33,137 nt of DNA from Rhodospirillales bacterium (GTDB taxonomy: Bacteria; Pseudomonadota; Alphaproteobacteria; Rhodospirillales; Shumkoniaceae), in NCBI GenBank assembly GCA_014859895.1, contig JACZKS010000023.1:1-33137 (forward strand), given 5' to 3'. Position numbers and translations under genes: made by a program. Within the stretch, counting starts at the first letter, position 1; each line of letters begins with the position of its first letter. The notes below the pieces were generated by a model, which ran no database searches, was not told the origin of the DNA, and saw nothing but the letters and a program-made list of their open reading frames with translations. This document shows positions 6,834-17,412 of the stretch, piece by piece.

Positions 6834-8363
6834 ATGGAATCGCTGACCGGAGTGCTCGACGGGTTCGCCGTCCTGGCCACGCCCGCCTCCATCATCGCCA
6901 TGGTGCTCGGCTTCCTGATCGGCACCTTTTTCGCCGCCGTCCCCGGCCTGACGTCGGCCCTGGCCATCGCGCTTCTGTTGCCGCTGACCTACAGCCTCGA
7001 CGTCACCGTCGCCCTGGTCATGTGCGCGGCCATCTTCATGGCCGGCATGTATGCCGGCAGCATCACCGCGACCACCATCAACATCCCCGGCGCCCCCGCC
7101 AACATGATGACCTCCATCGAGGGCTACGCGCTGATGAAGAAGGGCCTGGGCGCCAAGGCGCTGGGCCATGCCGCCCTGGGCTCGATGGTGGGCGGCGTGA
7201 TCGGGGCGCTTCTGCTCATGTTCGTGGCGCCGATCATGGTGAAAGTGGCGCTGCTCATCCGCACGCCGGGCAAGTTCTCGCTGATCCTGTTCGCCCTCAT
7301 CGTCATAGTGATCGCGCAGCGGAAATCGTTCGCCAAGGGCACCATCGCCACCGTTCTTGGCGTCATGATCGCCACCGTCGGCATCGACGTCATGGAGCCG
7401 GTCGCCCGCTTCACCTTCGGGTTCGAGATGTTCGTCGAAGGCATCGACATGATGCCGCTGATCATCGGGACCTTCGCCATCAGCGAGCTTTTGATTCAGT
7501 CCGAGCGAAACCATCAAAAGGTCGTCATCGTCGATGGAGCGCATGCGAAGATCCGCCGGCGGGACTTCTTGCCGACCCTGGCCGAGATTCGCGAAATCGG
7601 CCTCTTCACCTACCTCAAGAGTTCCTTCATCGGCTTCCTGATCGGGGTGCTTCCCGGGGCGGGCGGTTCGATGGCGGCGTTTGTCTCCTATGCCGAGGCG
7701 ATGCGCGCCTCGAAGCGGCCGGAAAAATTCGGTGACGGGTCGATCGAGGGAATCGCCGCCGCCGAGTCGGCCAACAACTCCATGTGCGGCGGCGCCTTCG
7801 TTCCCATGTTGACCTTCGGCATCCCGGGCGACCCGACGACAGCCATCGTGCTGGGCGTTCTCGTCATCAACGGCCTGCAGCCGGGCCCCATGCTGTTCGC
7901 CAACCAGTTCGACCTGATCGCGCCGATGTTCGCATCGCTTTTCGTCAGCGCGCTGGTCCTCATTCCGCTGACGCTGTTCGTGCTGGGCCCCTACTTCATC
8001 AAGATCGTGACCATCAACAAGGCCGTGCTCTATTCCGGCATCGCCGTCGTTGCCGTGGTCGGCGGCTACGTGGCGACGTTCTCGATCTTCCAGATGTCGC
8101 TGACCCTGGTCTTCGGGGTGATCGCCTATTTCCTGCGCAAGCAGGACTATCCCACCGTCTCCATGCTGCTCGGCTTCATCCTCGGGCCGGATCTGGAATT
8201 GTACTTCCGGCGCGGTCTGTCGCTGGAAGACGGCAATCCGATGATCTTCCTGACCAGCCCGGACAGCTTGGTTTTCCTCGTCTTGACCGTGGTGTTCTTC
8301 TATTTCTTCGTGATCCGCAAGCCGAAGGCGCCCGTGCTCATCAAGGGCAAGATCGGCGGCTAG
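6834..8363 (+). CDS. tctA: Tripartite tricarboxylate transporter, large membrane subunit
   Basis: This 509-residue protein with about ten to twelve hydrophobic segments is the translocating subunit of the secondary, ion-coupled TTT system. Family signatures are visible: GFLIGTFFAAVPGLTSALAI near residue 23, NIPGAPANMMTSIEGY near 83, and GVLPGAGGSMAAFVSYAEA (about 268-286), followed by GIAAAESANNSMCGGAFVPM and LTFGIPGD. Length is normal. It follows tctB directly (TAGATG). Nine bases separate its stop from that of the convergent DUF1194 gene. No regulator of the TctDE type lies nearby. Confidence 0.95.
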   Translation: MESLTGVLDGFAVLATPASIIAMVLGFLIGTFFAAVPGLTSALAIALLLPLTYSLDVTVALVMCAAIFMAGMYAGSITATTINIPGAPANMMTSIEGYALMKKGLGAKALGHAALGSMVGGVIGALLLMFVAPIMVKVALLIRTPGKFSLILFALIVIVIAQRKSFAKGTIATVLGVMIATVGIDVMEPVARFTFGFEMFVEGIDMMPLIIGTFAISELLIQSERNHQKVVIVDGAHAKIRRRDFLPTLAEIREIGLFTYLKSSFIGFLIGVLPGAGGSMAAFVSYAEAMRASKRPEKFGDGSIEGIAAAESANNSMCGGAFVPMLTFGIPGDPTTAIVLGVLVINGLQPGPMLFANQFDLIAPMFASLFVSALVLIPLTLFVLGPYFIKIVTINKAVLYSGIAVVAVVGGYVATFSIFQMSLTLVFGVIAYFLRKQDYPTVSMLLGFILGPDLELYFRRGLSLEDGNPMIFLTSPDSLVFLVLTVVFFYFFVIRKPKAPVLIKGKIGG

Positions 8364-8372
8364 TCGCGATCC

Positions 8373-9176
8373 CTACTCCCGATCCTGCATCCAGCGGCCC
8401 CACATCTTTTCGCCGATCAGGCAATCGGTCTTGCCGCGGACCGGCCGGAAGGCCGCCGGGATGACCCGGGGCGGGACGCCGGCGATTTCGAAGACCAGCT
8501 TGCGGCGGACCGCTTCGGCCATGCGGCGGATCTCCTGGACCGCCACCACGAAGGCGCCGGGGCCGCCGATCACGCAGTCGCGGTAGTACTCCTCCAGCCC
8601 GAAGTCGCCGTAGGCCGCCATCATGCTGGGCCGGATCAACAGCGGCAGGCCGTTGATGACGATGCCCTGGGCGATCACGCGGTCGCGCACCGGTTCCACC
8701 GGCACCCCCATGTTGTTGGGGCCATCGCCCGAAATGTCGATGACCCGACGAGTGCCCTCGAAGCCGTTGCCCTCGAACAGGCCCGACGTGAAGGCGAGGC
8801 TGCCCGAGATGGAGGTGCCGCGGATGCGCGCCACCGGCGCGGCGGCGACGGCGGCGGCAAAGGCCTGCGCGCTTGCGGTGTCGTGAACGGCCGTCCACGG
8901 CACGGCGATGGATTGGGAGCCCGGCCCGGCCCATTCCACATAGATGACGGCGATCCTGCCGGCATATCCCCCACGGATGGCGTTGACCACCTCGGGGTGG
9001 GCCAGCGCCGCCACGTAGCCGTCGCGCTGAAGTTCCAGTTCCTGCAAATCCATGGAGCCCGAGACGTCGACCGCCAGCACCAGTTCGAGATCAACCCGCT
9101 CGGCCGCCGCGGGGCCGGCCGCCAACAAGCCCAGCCCGGAACCGACCATGAAGCCCAGAAGAGCGCGCCCCCGCAT
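8373..9176 (-). CDS. DUF1194 protein, secreted von Willebrand factor A-like domain
   Basis: The gene encodes 267 residues. A signal peptide (MRGR, hydrophobic 5-20, PAAA cut near 25) is followed by a von Willebrand A-like domain. The metal-site motif DVSGS is at 37-41, a second segment RGTSISGS near 104, and SGDGPNN near 134, the DUF1194 pattern. It should therefore be exported and may bind a protein through a metal ion. The ATG at 9176 is favoured since it starts the signal peptide and has GAGG 10 bp upstream; a 17-residue extension is possible. It lies 96 bp downstream of the MarR-GNAT gene with a hairpin between them, so it may have its own promoter. The partner is unknown. Confidence 0.85.
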   Translation of the reverse strand: MRGRALLGFMVGSGLGLLAAGPAAAERVDLELVLAVDVSGSMDLQELELQRDGYVAALAHPEVVNAIRGGYAGRIAVIYVEWAGPGSQSIAVPWTAVHDTASAQAFAAAVAAAPVARIRGTSISGSLAFTSGLFEGNGFEGTRRVIDISGDGPNNMGVPVEPVRDRVIAQGIVINGLPLLIRPSMMAAYGDFGLEEYYRDCVIGGPGAFVVAVQEIRRMAEAVRRKLVFEIAGVPPRVIPAAFRPVRGKTDCLIGEKMWGRWMQDRE

Positions 9177-9243
9177 GGCGACGACCTCATCCCTGCCGCT
9201 GCGGAAGGCGACCCTGCCGCCCTCCATTTCCTTCAGATGGGAA

Positions 9244-9270
9244 GGCCGGCCCCGTTTACCAGGGCCGGCC
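9244..9270 (-). terminator. Hairpin after the MarR-GNAT gene
   Basis: GGCCGGCCC (9244-9252) and GGGCCGGCC (9262-9270) form a perfect 9-bp stem with a 9-nt loop, starting 3 bp after the stop of the MarR-GNAT gene on the minus strand. The following TTCCC is a poor T-run, so termination may be incomplete. Confidence 0.6.
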
Positions 9271-9272
9271 GA

Positions 9273-10211
9273 TCACCGAGGGGCGAGGTCGAGTTCCCAG
9301 TACTGGCCGACCAGATCATGACCGAAGGAATGGTGGGGTTCCTCGCGGACCAGGGTGAAGCCGGCCGCCTCGTAGATGCGGCGGGCAGCCGTGAGGATAT
9401 CGTTGGTCCACAAAGTCACGGTGGCGTAGCCGGCTTGGCGGGCGAAGCGGACGGCCTCCTCGACCAAGCGGGCGCCGATGCCAAGACCCCGCGCCTCGGG
9501 CTCGACATAGAGCAGACGCAGCTTGGCCGCCTCGTCGGATTGGCGGACCAGGAAAACGGCGCCGACGGCCTCGCCGTCCACTTCGGCAATCCAGCAGCGC
9601 TCGCGCTTGGGATCGTGGCTTTTGGCGAAGTCGGTGACGATGCCGGCGACCAGGACTTCGAAGCTTTCGTCCCAGCCGTACTCCCCGGCATACAGCGCCC
9701 CGTGGCGGGAGATAACCCGGCCGAGATCGCCGGGGCGGGGCGGTCGCAGGATGTAGGAAACGCCCGGTGCCGGCTGGCCGCCCAGCAGCTTGGCGACGGT
9801 CGCCATGGCCCCCAGCAGCCGCTCGCGCCCGGCCGAGGACAGTCCGCCCAGCAGGACGGCGACCTGACCGCGCGAGGCGCCGTCCAGCGCGGCAAAGGCG
9901 GCGCGCCCGGCCTCGGTCAGCGCCAGGCGGCGTCGGCGGCCATCGGTTTGCCCCGCGCTTTTCGTCAGCAACCCGTGGCGGACGAGGCGCCCGAGGATTC
10001 GGCTGAGATAGCCGGCATCGAGGCCAAGGTCGCGGCAAAGATCGGCGGCGGCCGGATCTTCCCGGTTGGCCAGTTCATAGAGCACGCGGGCCTCGGTGAG
10101 CGAAAACGCGCTGTTCAGCAGCCCCTCTTCAAGCACGCCGATTCGCTGGGTGTAGAAGCGGTTGAAGCGGCGCACCGCCGCCACCTGACCCTCCATGCCC
10201 GCTGCCGCCAT
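9273..10211 (-). CDS. MarR-type regulator fused to a GNAT N-acetyltransferase
   Basis: The gene encodes 312 residues with two domains. Residues 1-145 form a MarR winged helix: helix-turn-helix about 54-80 (AADLCRDLGL...YLSRILGRLVRHGLL) and a wing DGRRRRLALTEAGR (90-103). Residues 153-312 form a GNAT domain, with the acetyl-CoA loop RGLGIGAR at 241-248 and the late GNAT motif ARRIYEAAGF (276-285). This architecture is a known bacterial family of uncertain substrate. The ATG at 10211 has GAGGAGAG 6 bp upstream. Its promoter region carries two AT-rich direct repeats, plausibly its own operator. Autoregulation is inferred; the acetylated substrate is unknown. Confidence 0.9.
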   Translation of the reverse strand: MAAAGMEGQVAAVRRFNRFYTQRIGVLEEGLLNSAFSLTEARVLYELANREDPAAADLCRDLGLDAGYLSRILGRLVRHGLLTKSAGQTDGRRRRLALTEAGRAAFAALDGASRGQVAVLLGGLSSAGRERLLGAMATVAKLLGGQPAPGVSYILRPPRPGDLGRVISRHGALYAGEYGWDESFEVLVAGIVTDFAKSHDPKRERCWIAEVDGEAVGAVFLVRQSDEAAKLRLLYVEPEARGLGIGARLVEEAVRFARQAGYATVTLWTNDILTAARRIYEAAGFTLVREEPHHSFGHDLVGQYWELDLAPR

Positions 10212-10228
10212 GGCCGACTCTCCTCATT

Positions 10229-10269
10229 CCATATAATTGCTTTTGTCATATAATTTGTTGCTTTAGTCA
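10229..10269 (-). promoter_or_regulatory. Tandem AT-rich direct repeats upstream of the MarR-GNAT gene
   Basis: Read on the minus strand, the unit TGAC-t-AAAGCAA-ca-AATTATATG (10269-10247) is followed by TGAC-a-AAAGCAATTATATGG (10248-10229), differing by one base change and a two- to three-base deletion. TTGACT at the start of the first unit could serve as a -35. The stretch is strikingly AT-rich in this genome and ends 18 bp before the start codon. Repeats here are the natural binding place for the winged-helix domain of the gene product. Confidence 0.55.
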
Positions 10270-10323
10270 AGTATATGGCGAAATAGCTGCCGTCGTCATT
10301 TGGAGAGGGCCGAAGAGAGACGA

Positions 10324-11094
10324 TCAGGCGGGCGGTACACCCAGGTCGCCGTCGATCGGCTCGGAGCCGAGGTCGCGGACCATCTGGCGGATGGCGGCGG
10401 CGGCTTCCTCCAGGCGGGCCGGCTCGGTGCCCCGGGCCACCAGGCTAGCGCCGTGAATGCCGTCACGATTGAAAGGATAGCTGCCGATCTCGACGTCCGG
10501 GAAGCGCTTCTGAACATCGGCCAGCGGGCCGCCCAGGATGCCTTCGGGCAGACGGGCGGTGACCGCCTTCGACAGCACCGGGGCGCCGCCCTTGAGCGTG
10601 TCGACGATGACCTCGAACATCGCCTGCATGATGCGCGGAATGCCGGCGAACACGAAGACGTTCTCCATGCGAAAGCCCGGGGCGTGGCTGACCGGATTCT
10701 CGATCAGGCTGGCGCCGGCCGGGATCTCGGTCATCTTGAGGCGGGCCTCGGTAAGCTCGGCATCCGATTTGTAGTTGCGCCGGAGCATGCGGCGGGCTTC
10801 GGCGTTGCGCTCCAGCGCGACGCCGAAGGCCCGGGCCACGCAGGCCGCCGTAATGTCGTCGTGGGTCGGCCCGATGCCGCCCGTGGTGAAGACGTGGTCG
10901 AACCGGACGCGGCATTCGTTCAACGCGGCGACGATGACCTCGGCGTCGTCGGGGATGACCCGGGCCTCGGCCAGCCGGATGCCGCGCTGGTTCAGGCGCT
11001 GCCCCAGGTATTGCAGGTTGGCGTCGCGCGTGCGCCCCGACAGCACCTCGTTGCCGATGATGAGCAGGCAGGCAGCATATTTCGGGGACACCAT
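10324..11094 (-). CDS. CinA-like molybdopterin-binding-domain protein
   Basis: The gene encodes 256 residues of the MoaB/Mog-fold domain (PF00994 type): IIGNEVLSG (12-20) and TTGGIGPTHDDIT (70-82) are the conserved nucleotide/molybdopterin-site motifs. It contains the CinA N-terminal half only, with no C-terminal nicotinamide-nucleotide amidohydrolase domain. The role of the stand-alone form is unsettled; a pyrophosphatase acting on damaged nucleotides is one proposal for CinA relatives. The start codon ATG at 11094 and the first codons (MVSPK) lie inside a 26-bp inverted repeat, and the ribosome site GGAGGTGA lies across the loop side of that arm. The original start may have been replaced by the insertion. 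Confidence 0.9.
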   Translation of the reverse strand: MVSPKYAACLLIIGNEVLSGRTRDANLQYLGQRLNQRGIRLAEARVIPDDAEVIVAALNECRVRFDHVFTTGGIGPTHDDITAACVARAFGVALERNAEARRMLRRNYKSDAELTEARLKMTEIPAGASLIENPVSHAPGFRMENVFVFAGIPRIMQAMFEVIVDTLKGGAPVLSKAVTARLPEGILGGPLADVQKRFPDVEIGSYPFNRDGIHGASLVARGTEPARLEEAAAAIRQMVRDLGSEPIDGDLGVPPA

Positions 11095-11163
11095 ACTTAA
11101 TTCACCTCCATAGCATCGCTTTCAACGAGACATTCCTTGAATTAAGTATGGTGTCCCCGAAAT
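11079..11163. repeat. 85-bp element with perfect 26-bp inverted repeats
   Basis: The left arm 11079-11104 starts ATTTCGGGGACACC and continues ATACTTAATTCA; the right arm 11138-11163 is its exact reverse complement. The 33-bp loop holds the ribosome site of the CinA-like gene. It lies 4 bp after the stop of the GNAT-NUDIX gene. I associate the GGGGACACCATACTTAATT motif with repeats accompanying REP-associated Y1 tyrosine transposases, from memory. No such transposase is in the window, so this would be a non-autonomous copy. Confidence 0.8.
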
Positions 11164-11167
11164 GAAA

Positions 11168-12157
11168 TCAGAGGAAATCGCGCAGCATCGCCACCAGCGG
11201 CTCGTCGGCCGGCGGCATCGGGTAGTCGCGCAGCGTGTTCGGCTGCACCCACTTGAGGGCCTGGCCCTCGCGCGGGGTGAGTTCCCCCTTCCACACCCGG
11301 CACAGGTAGAGCGGCATCAAGAGGTGGAAGTCGGCATAGGCGTGCGACGCGAAGGTGAAGGGGGCGAGGCAGCTTTCGGTGATGTCGATGCCGAGTTCCT
11401 CGTTAAGCTCGCGCACCAGGGCCGCCTCTGGTGTTTCGCCGGCATGCACCTTTCCGCCCGGGAATTCCCACAGGCCGGCCATGCTCTTGCCGGCCGGCCG
11501 CTTTGCGATCAGCACACGGCCGTCGGCGTCGATCAGCGCGACGGCGACCACCAGCACGGTGGGCCGAGCCGCGCGGGCCGCCCGCCAGGATTCGGCCGTC
11601 ATCCCGAACGCCACCGTGGCGCGCCCGGCGCAGCGCCCCTGGCAGCAGCTTCCCGTTCGCTCGCCCAGGCGGGTGAACCCGGCCTTTTCCAGAACGCGGG
11701 CCGAGGCGGCATTCTCGGCCATCACGGCGGCATGGACGCCGGCCAGCCCGAGGCCGTCAAAGGCCAGCCCGAGCAGGCTCTTCACCGCCTCGGCGGCGTA
11801 GCCCTGGCCCCAGAAGGGCTTGCCCACCCAATAGCCGACCTCGCCGCCCGCCGCGACGCCGACGGCGCCGATCACGTCGCCCTCGGCGCGACGCTCGAGG
11901 ACGTAGATCATCTCCTGGCGGAGGGCGCGTTTGCGGGCCGCCACGGCGATGAACTCGTGGGCGTCGGATTCGGCATAGGGGTGGGGAATGAAGGCGGTGA
12001 AGCGCGCCACCTCCCACTCGCCGGCCAGTGCCGCCAGGGCCGCCGCGTCGCCTTCCGCCGGCGGCCGCAGGCGCAGGCGGGAGGTACCAAGCGGCGCCCC
12101 GCTCCACGCCCTGGCCGTCGTTGCCGAGCAGCCCGGCTCAGGACCGGTAGTCGGCAT
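11168..12157 (-). CDS. GNAT acetyltransferase fused to a NUDIX (MutT-like) pyrophosphohydrolase
   Basis: The gene encodes 329 residues. Residues 22-192 form a RimJ-like GNAT domain (TSRLRLRPP, then WGQGYAAEAV at 116-125 and ENAASARVLEKAGF at 148-161). Residues 198-329 form a NUDIX domain with a perfect NUDIX box at 235-257 (G, E241, RELNEELGI) and GLWEFPGGK before it, typical of 8-oxo-dGTP-cleaving MutT. A nucleotide-sanitising role is likely for the second half; the acetyl acceptor is unknown. The junction has an unusual SCCQGRC cysteine cluster (170-176). The only possible start overlaps the argJ end by 20 bp, has no clear ribosome site and suggests coupling to argJ translation. Separate argJ, GNAT and mutT genes are often neighbours in alphaproteobacteria, which fits fusion of adjacent genes. 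Confidence 0.9.
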   Translation of the reverse strand: MPTTGPEPGCSATTARAWSGAPLGTSRLRLRPPAEGDAAALAALAGEWEVARFTAFIPHPYAESDAHEFIAVAARKRALRQEMIYVLERRAEGDVIGAVGVAAGGEVGYWVGKPFWGQGYAAEAVKSLLGLAFDGLGLAGVHAAVMAENAASARVLEKAGFTRLGERTGSCCQGRCAGRATVAFGMTAESWRAARAARPTVLVVAVALIDADGRVLIAKRPAGKSMAGLWEFPGGKVHAGETPEAALVRELNEELGIDITESCLAPFTFASHAYADFHLLMPLYLCRVWKGELTPREGQALKWVQPNTLRDYPMPPADEPLVAMLRDFL

Positions 12158-13367
12158 TGATGTTGATGTATTCGTGGGTCAGGTCGCAGGTCCACACCGT
12201 GGCCTGGCCGCGCCCGACGCCGACGTCGACGGCGATGTCGATTTCGAGGCCCTTCATGTGGGCGGCCACCGGCGCCTCGTCGTAACCGGGCACCAGGCCG
12301 CCCTTGGCGGTAATCAGGATGCCGCCGATGCGGATCTCCAGCTTGTCGCGGTCGGCCTTTTCGCCGGCCTTGCCGACCGCCATGACGACGCGCCCCCAGT
12401 TGGCGTCCTCCCCCGCGATCGCCGTCTTGACCAGGGGCGAGTTGGCGATGGCGAAGGCGATGCGCCGGGCCGCCCGCGGGCTGGCGGCGCCGCTGACCGA
12501 AACGGTGACGAACTTGGACGCACCCTCACCGTCACGGATGATTTGGCGGGCGAGATCGACCAGCACCTCTTCGAGCTTGCGCTTGAAATCCTTAAGCTTT
12601 GCATCGCCGGCGGCGCGCACCGGCGCATGGTCGGCCCGCCCGGTGGCGAACAGCAGCACGGTGTCATTGGTCGAGGTATCGCCGTCGACCGTGATGCTGT
12701 TGAACGAGCGCTCGACGGCGGGTCGCAGGATGTCCTGCAAAACCTTGGCCGGAATCGCCGCGTCGGTAAAGACGAAGCCCAGCATGGTCGCCATGTCGGG
12801 CGCGATCATGCCGGCCCCCTTGGCGATGCCGCAGATCGTCACTTGGGCGTCGCCGATGGCGGCGGTCCGCACCGAGCCTTTGGGGAAGGTGTCGGTGGTC
12901 TTGATGGCGTTGGCGGCCACCGTCCAGCCGGGCGCCGCCAGGCGCTTCTTCACCTCGGGCAGGGCCTGGAGGATGGGCGTGGGGTCGAGCGGCGCGCCGA
13001 TGACGCCGGTCGAGGCGGCGAACACCTCGTCCTCGTGGCAGGAAAACAGCTTGGCGGCGGCACGCGCCACGTCGGCCACCGCCTTGTCCCCCACCTTGCC
13101 GGTGAAGGCGTTGGCGTTGCCGGTATTGACCACCAGGACGCGGGCGCTGCCGCCCTGCACGACCTCGCGGCACCACTCGACGGGTGCGGCAGCGGTGAGC
13201 GAGCGGGTGAAGGTGCCGGCCACCGTGGTGCCGGCGGCCAATTCGACGACCAGCAGGTCGTCGCGGCCCTTGTATTTGACCCCGCAGGCGGCGGTGGCCA
13301 GCGTCACGCCGGCAACCGCCGGCATTTCCGGAAAGCATTCCGGAGCCAGAGGCGATATCTTGGTCAT
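12138..13367 (-). CDS. argJ: Bifunctional ornithine acetyltransferase / N-acetylglutamate synthase
   Basis: This 409-residue enzyme moves the acetyl group from N-acetylornithine to glutamate, recycling it in arginine synthesis, and in some bacteria also acetylates glutamate from acetyl-CoA. The self-cleavage site is plain: KGAGMIAPDMATML, with T194 as nucleophile after cutting between A193 and T194, giving alpha and beta chains. Other conserved parts are NTGNANAFTG (81-90), STGVIG (119-124), SITVDGDTSTNDT and the C-terminal HEYININADYRS. The ATG at 13367 starts at the usual family position; its ribosome site is weak. A 12-C run lies about 45 bp upstream of the start. It probably heads the transcript with the GNAT-NUDIX gene. 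Confidence 0.95.
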   Translation of the reverse strand: MTKISPLAPECFPEMPAVAGVTLATAACGVKYKGRDDLLVVELAAGTTVAGTFTRSLTAAAPVEWCREVVQGGSARVLVVNTGNANAFTGKVGDKAVADVARAAAKLFSCHEDEVFAASTGVIGAPLDPTPILQALPEVKKRLAAPGWTVAANAIKTTDTFPKGSVRTAAIGDAQVTICGIAKGAGMIAPDMATMLGFVFTDAAIPAKVLQDILRPAVERSFNSITVDGDTSTNDTVLLFATGRADHAPVRAAGDAKLKDFKRKLEEVLVDLARQIIRDGEGASKFVTVSVSGAASPRAARRIAFAIANSPLVKTAIAGEDANWGRVVMAVGKAGEKADRDKLEIRIGGILITAKGGLVPGYDEAPVAAHMKGLEIDIAVDVGVGRGQATVWTCDLTHEYININADYRS

Positions 13368-13449
13368 GGCTTTTTCATCCGCTTGCGGCACGCCGGGACG
13401 GGGCCGCACGTCCCCCCCCCCCCGGCGACGTTCCTCTCTGTCCGGCCGA

Positions 13450-14304
13450 TTACTTGGCCGGCGTTTCCGGCGTCGCCGGCTGCATCGGCGTCCCGTCCAT
13501 GTTGAAACGCTCGACCTTGGCCTTGTCGCGCAGGTCCTTGACGAAGGAGATGCCGATGTCGCGCGACATTTCGGCCTTCAACTCCTCGCGCGAGTCCTCG
13601 AAACTGGGCGCCTCGGCGGCCTTGCGTTCCTCGACCTTGATGACGTGCCAGCCGAACTGGGTCTGCACCGGCTGCTGGGTGGTCTCGCCGGGCTTGAGAT
13701 TGAAGGCGGCGTCGGCGAATTCGGGGACCATCTCGTCCTTGCCGAAGAAGCCGAGGTCGCCGCCCTTGGCCTTGGACGGGCCGGTGGAGCGTTCCTCGGC
13801 CAGCTTGGCGAAATCCGCGCCTTTCTTAAGATCCTCGATGGCGCGCTTGGCCTCGGCCTCGGAATCGACCAGGATATGGCGGGCGTGCACCAGTTCGGAA
13901 GCCGGCATGCCGGCCACCATCTTGTCGTAATGGGCCTTGAGCGCGTCATCGGTCAGGGTCTTCTCGATATGGCGGGTCAGAAGCGCGCGTTGCAGCACGT
14001 CCTCCTCGACGCGCGCCAGCGTCGCCTTGACCTCGGGGTCGTTGCCCAGGCCCTGCTTGCGGGCGGTGTCGGCGGCAAGGCGCCGGTCGACCACCATGTC
14101 GAGGAGATCGGGAAACAGCATCTGCAGCGGATAGGCCCGGTACTGCTCGGGCAACTGGCTGTGAATGCGCTCCACTTCGGAAAGATGGATGCTGGCGCCG
14201 TCGACGGTGGCAACCACCGGATCTTCGGCCGCCCGGGCCGGTGTCAGCAAAAGCACGAAGGCACCAGCGATCGCCCAGGGGGCCACGGCAAGAAATCTCG
14301 GCAT
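13450..14304 (-). CDS. Periplasmic parvulin-type peptidyl-prolyl isomerase
   Basis: This 284-residue protein catalyses cis-trans isomerisation of prolyl bonds and should help fold exported proteins. A signal peptide covers 1-25 (hydrophobic 8-21, ARA before AED). A SurA-like N-terminal helical part (30-130) precedes a rotamase domain (about 138-228): LVHARHILVDSEAEA, GGDLGFFGKDEMVPEF, and QTQFGWHVIKVEER are diagnostic. The C-terminal tail is rich in Pro/Thr/Ala. The ATG at 14304 is chosen since it begins the signal peptide and has AAGGAT 9 bp upstream. The gene is divergent from secA and 82 bp upstream of argJ on the same strand. It belongs to the PrsA/SurA-like group; the client set is unknown. 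Confidence 0.9.
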   Translation of the reverse strand: MPRFLAVAPWAIAGAFVLLLTPARAAEDPVVATVDGASIHLSEVERIHSQLPEQYRAYPLQMLFPDLLDMVVDRRLAADTARKQGLGNDPEVKATLARVEEDVLQRALLTRHIEKTLTDDALKAHYDKMVAGMPASELVHARHILVDSEAEAKRAIEDLKKGADFAKLAEERSTGPSKAKGGDLGFFGKDEMVPEFADAAFNLKPGETTQQPVQTQFGWHVIKVEERKAAEAPSFEDSREELKAEMSRDIGISFVKDLRDKAKVERFNMDGTPMQPATPETPAK

Positions 14305-14509
14305 CAAGTTGAATCCTTCTGTTGCGCCGGACGCACGCATCCGCTTGGCCGCTTCCTCGGCCGACCGGCATCCAGCATAATGCACAACGACACCGGCGCG
14401 GCAAGGGCCGCCGCGCTCGAATTCCATCATCCCTCCCTCTCGATATTGGGATGCCATGGCCGCTTCGCCAAATCACGGCGATGTTAGGACCTCATCGACG
14501 CCGGCCGCG

Positions 14510-14538
14510 TTGACAGAGCCTTTCCAGGGCTCTATCTC
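14510..14538 (+). promoter_or_regulatory. Sigma-70 promoter for secA
   Basis: A consensus -35 TTGACA (14510-14515) is separated by 17 bp from TATCTC (14533-14538). It implies a start of transcription near 14545 and a leader of about 57 nt before the secA ATG. This is the best sigma-70 match seen in the window. Confidence 0.65.
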
Positions 14539-14601
14539 TTGCCCAAAGCTTCGCGTGGTCACCCCGACTTCGCGGGTGTACGGATTCCTGAGGTTTTTTC
14601 T

Positions 14602-17328
<2,727 letters not shown>

Positions 17329-17412
17329 GCGCCGCCAGCTTTGGGGCGGTGTCTTGACCCTCCCCGTCATGAATGGCAGTTTCGCCGCAGCCGTTGAAGG
17401 GAGGCCGCAGGG

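Noticed and set aside
14305-14457. 51-residue N-terminal extension of the PPIase
   Set aside because: The shorter start begins a textbook signal peptide with a ribosome site; the extension would mask it.
12304-14487. 727-codon plus-strand frame over argJ and the PPIase
   Set aside because: It is an antisense shadow; both minus-strand genes carry complete family signatures.
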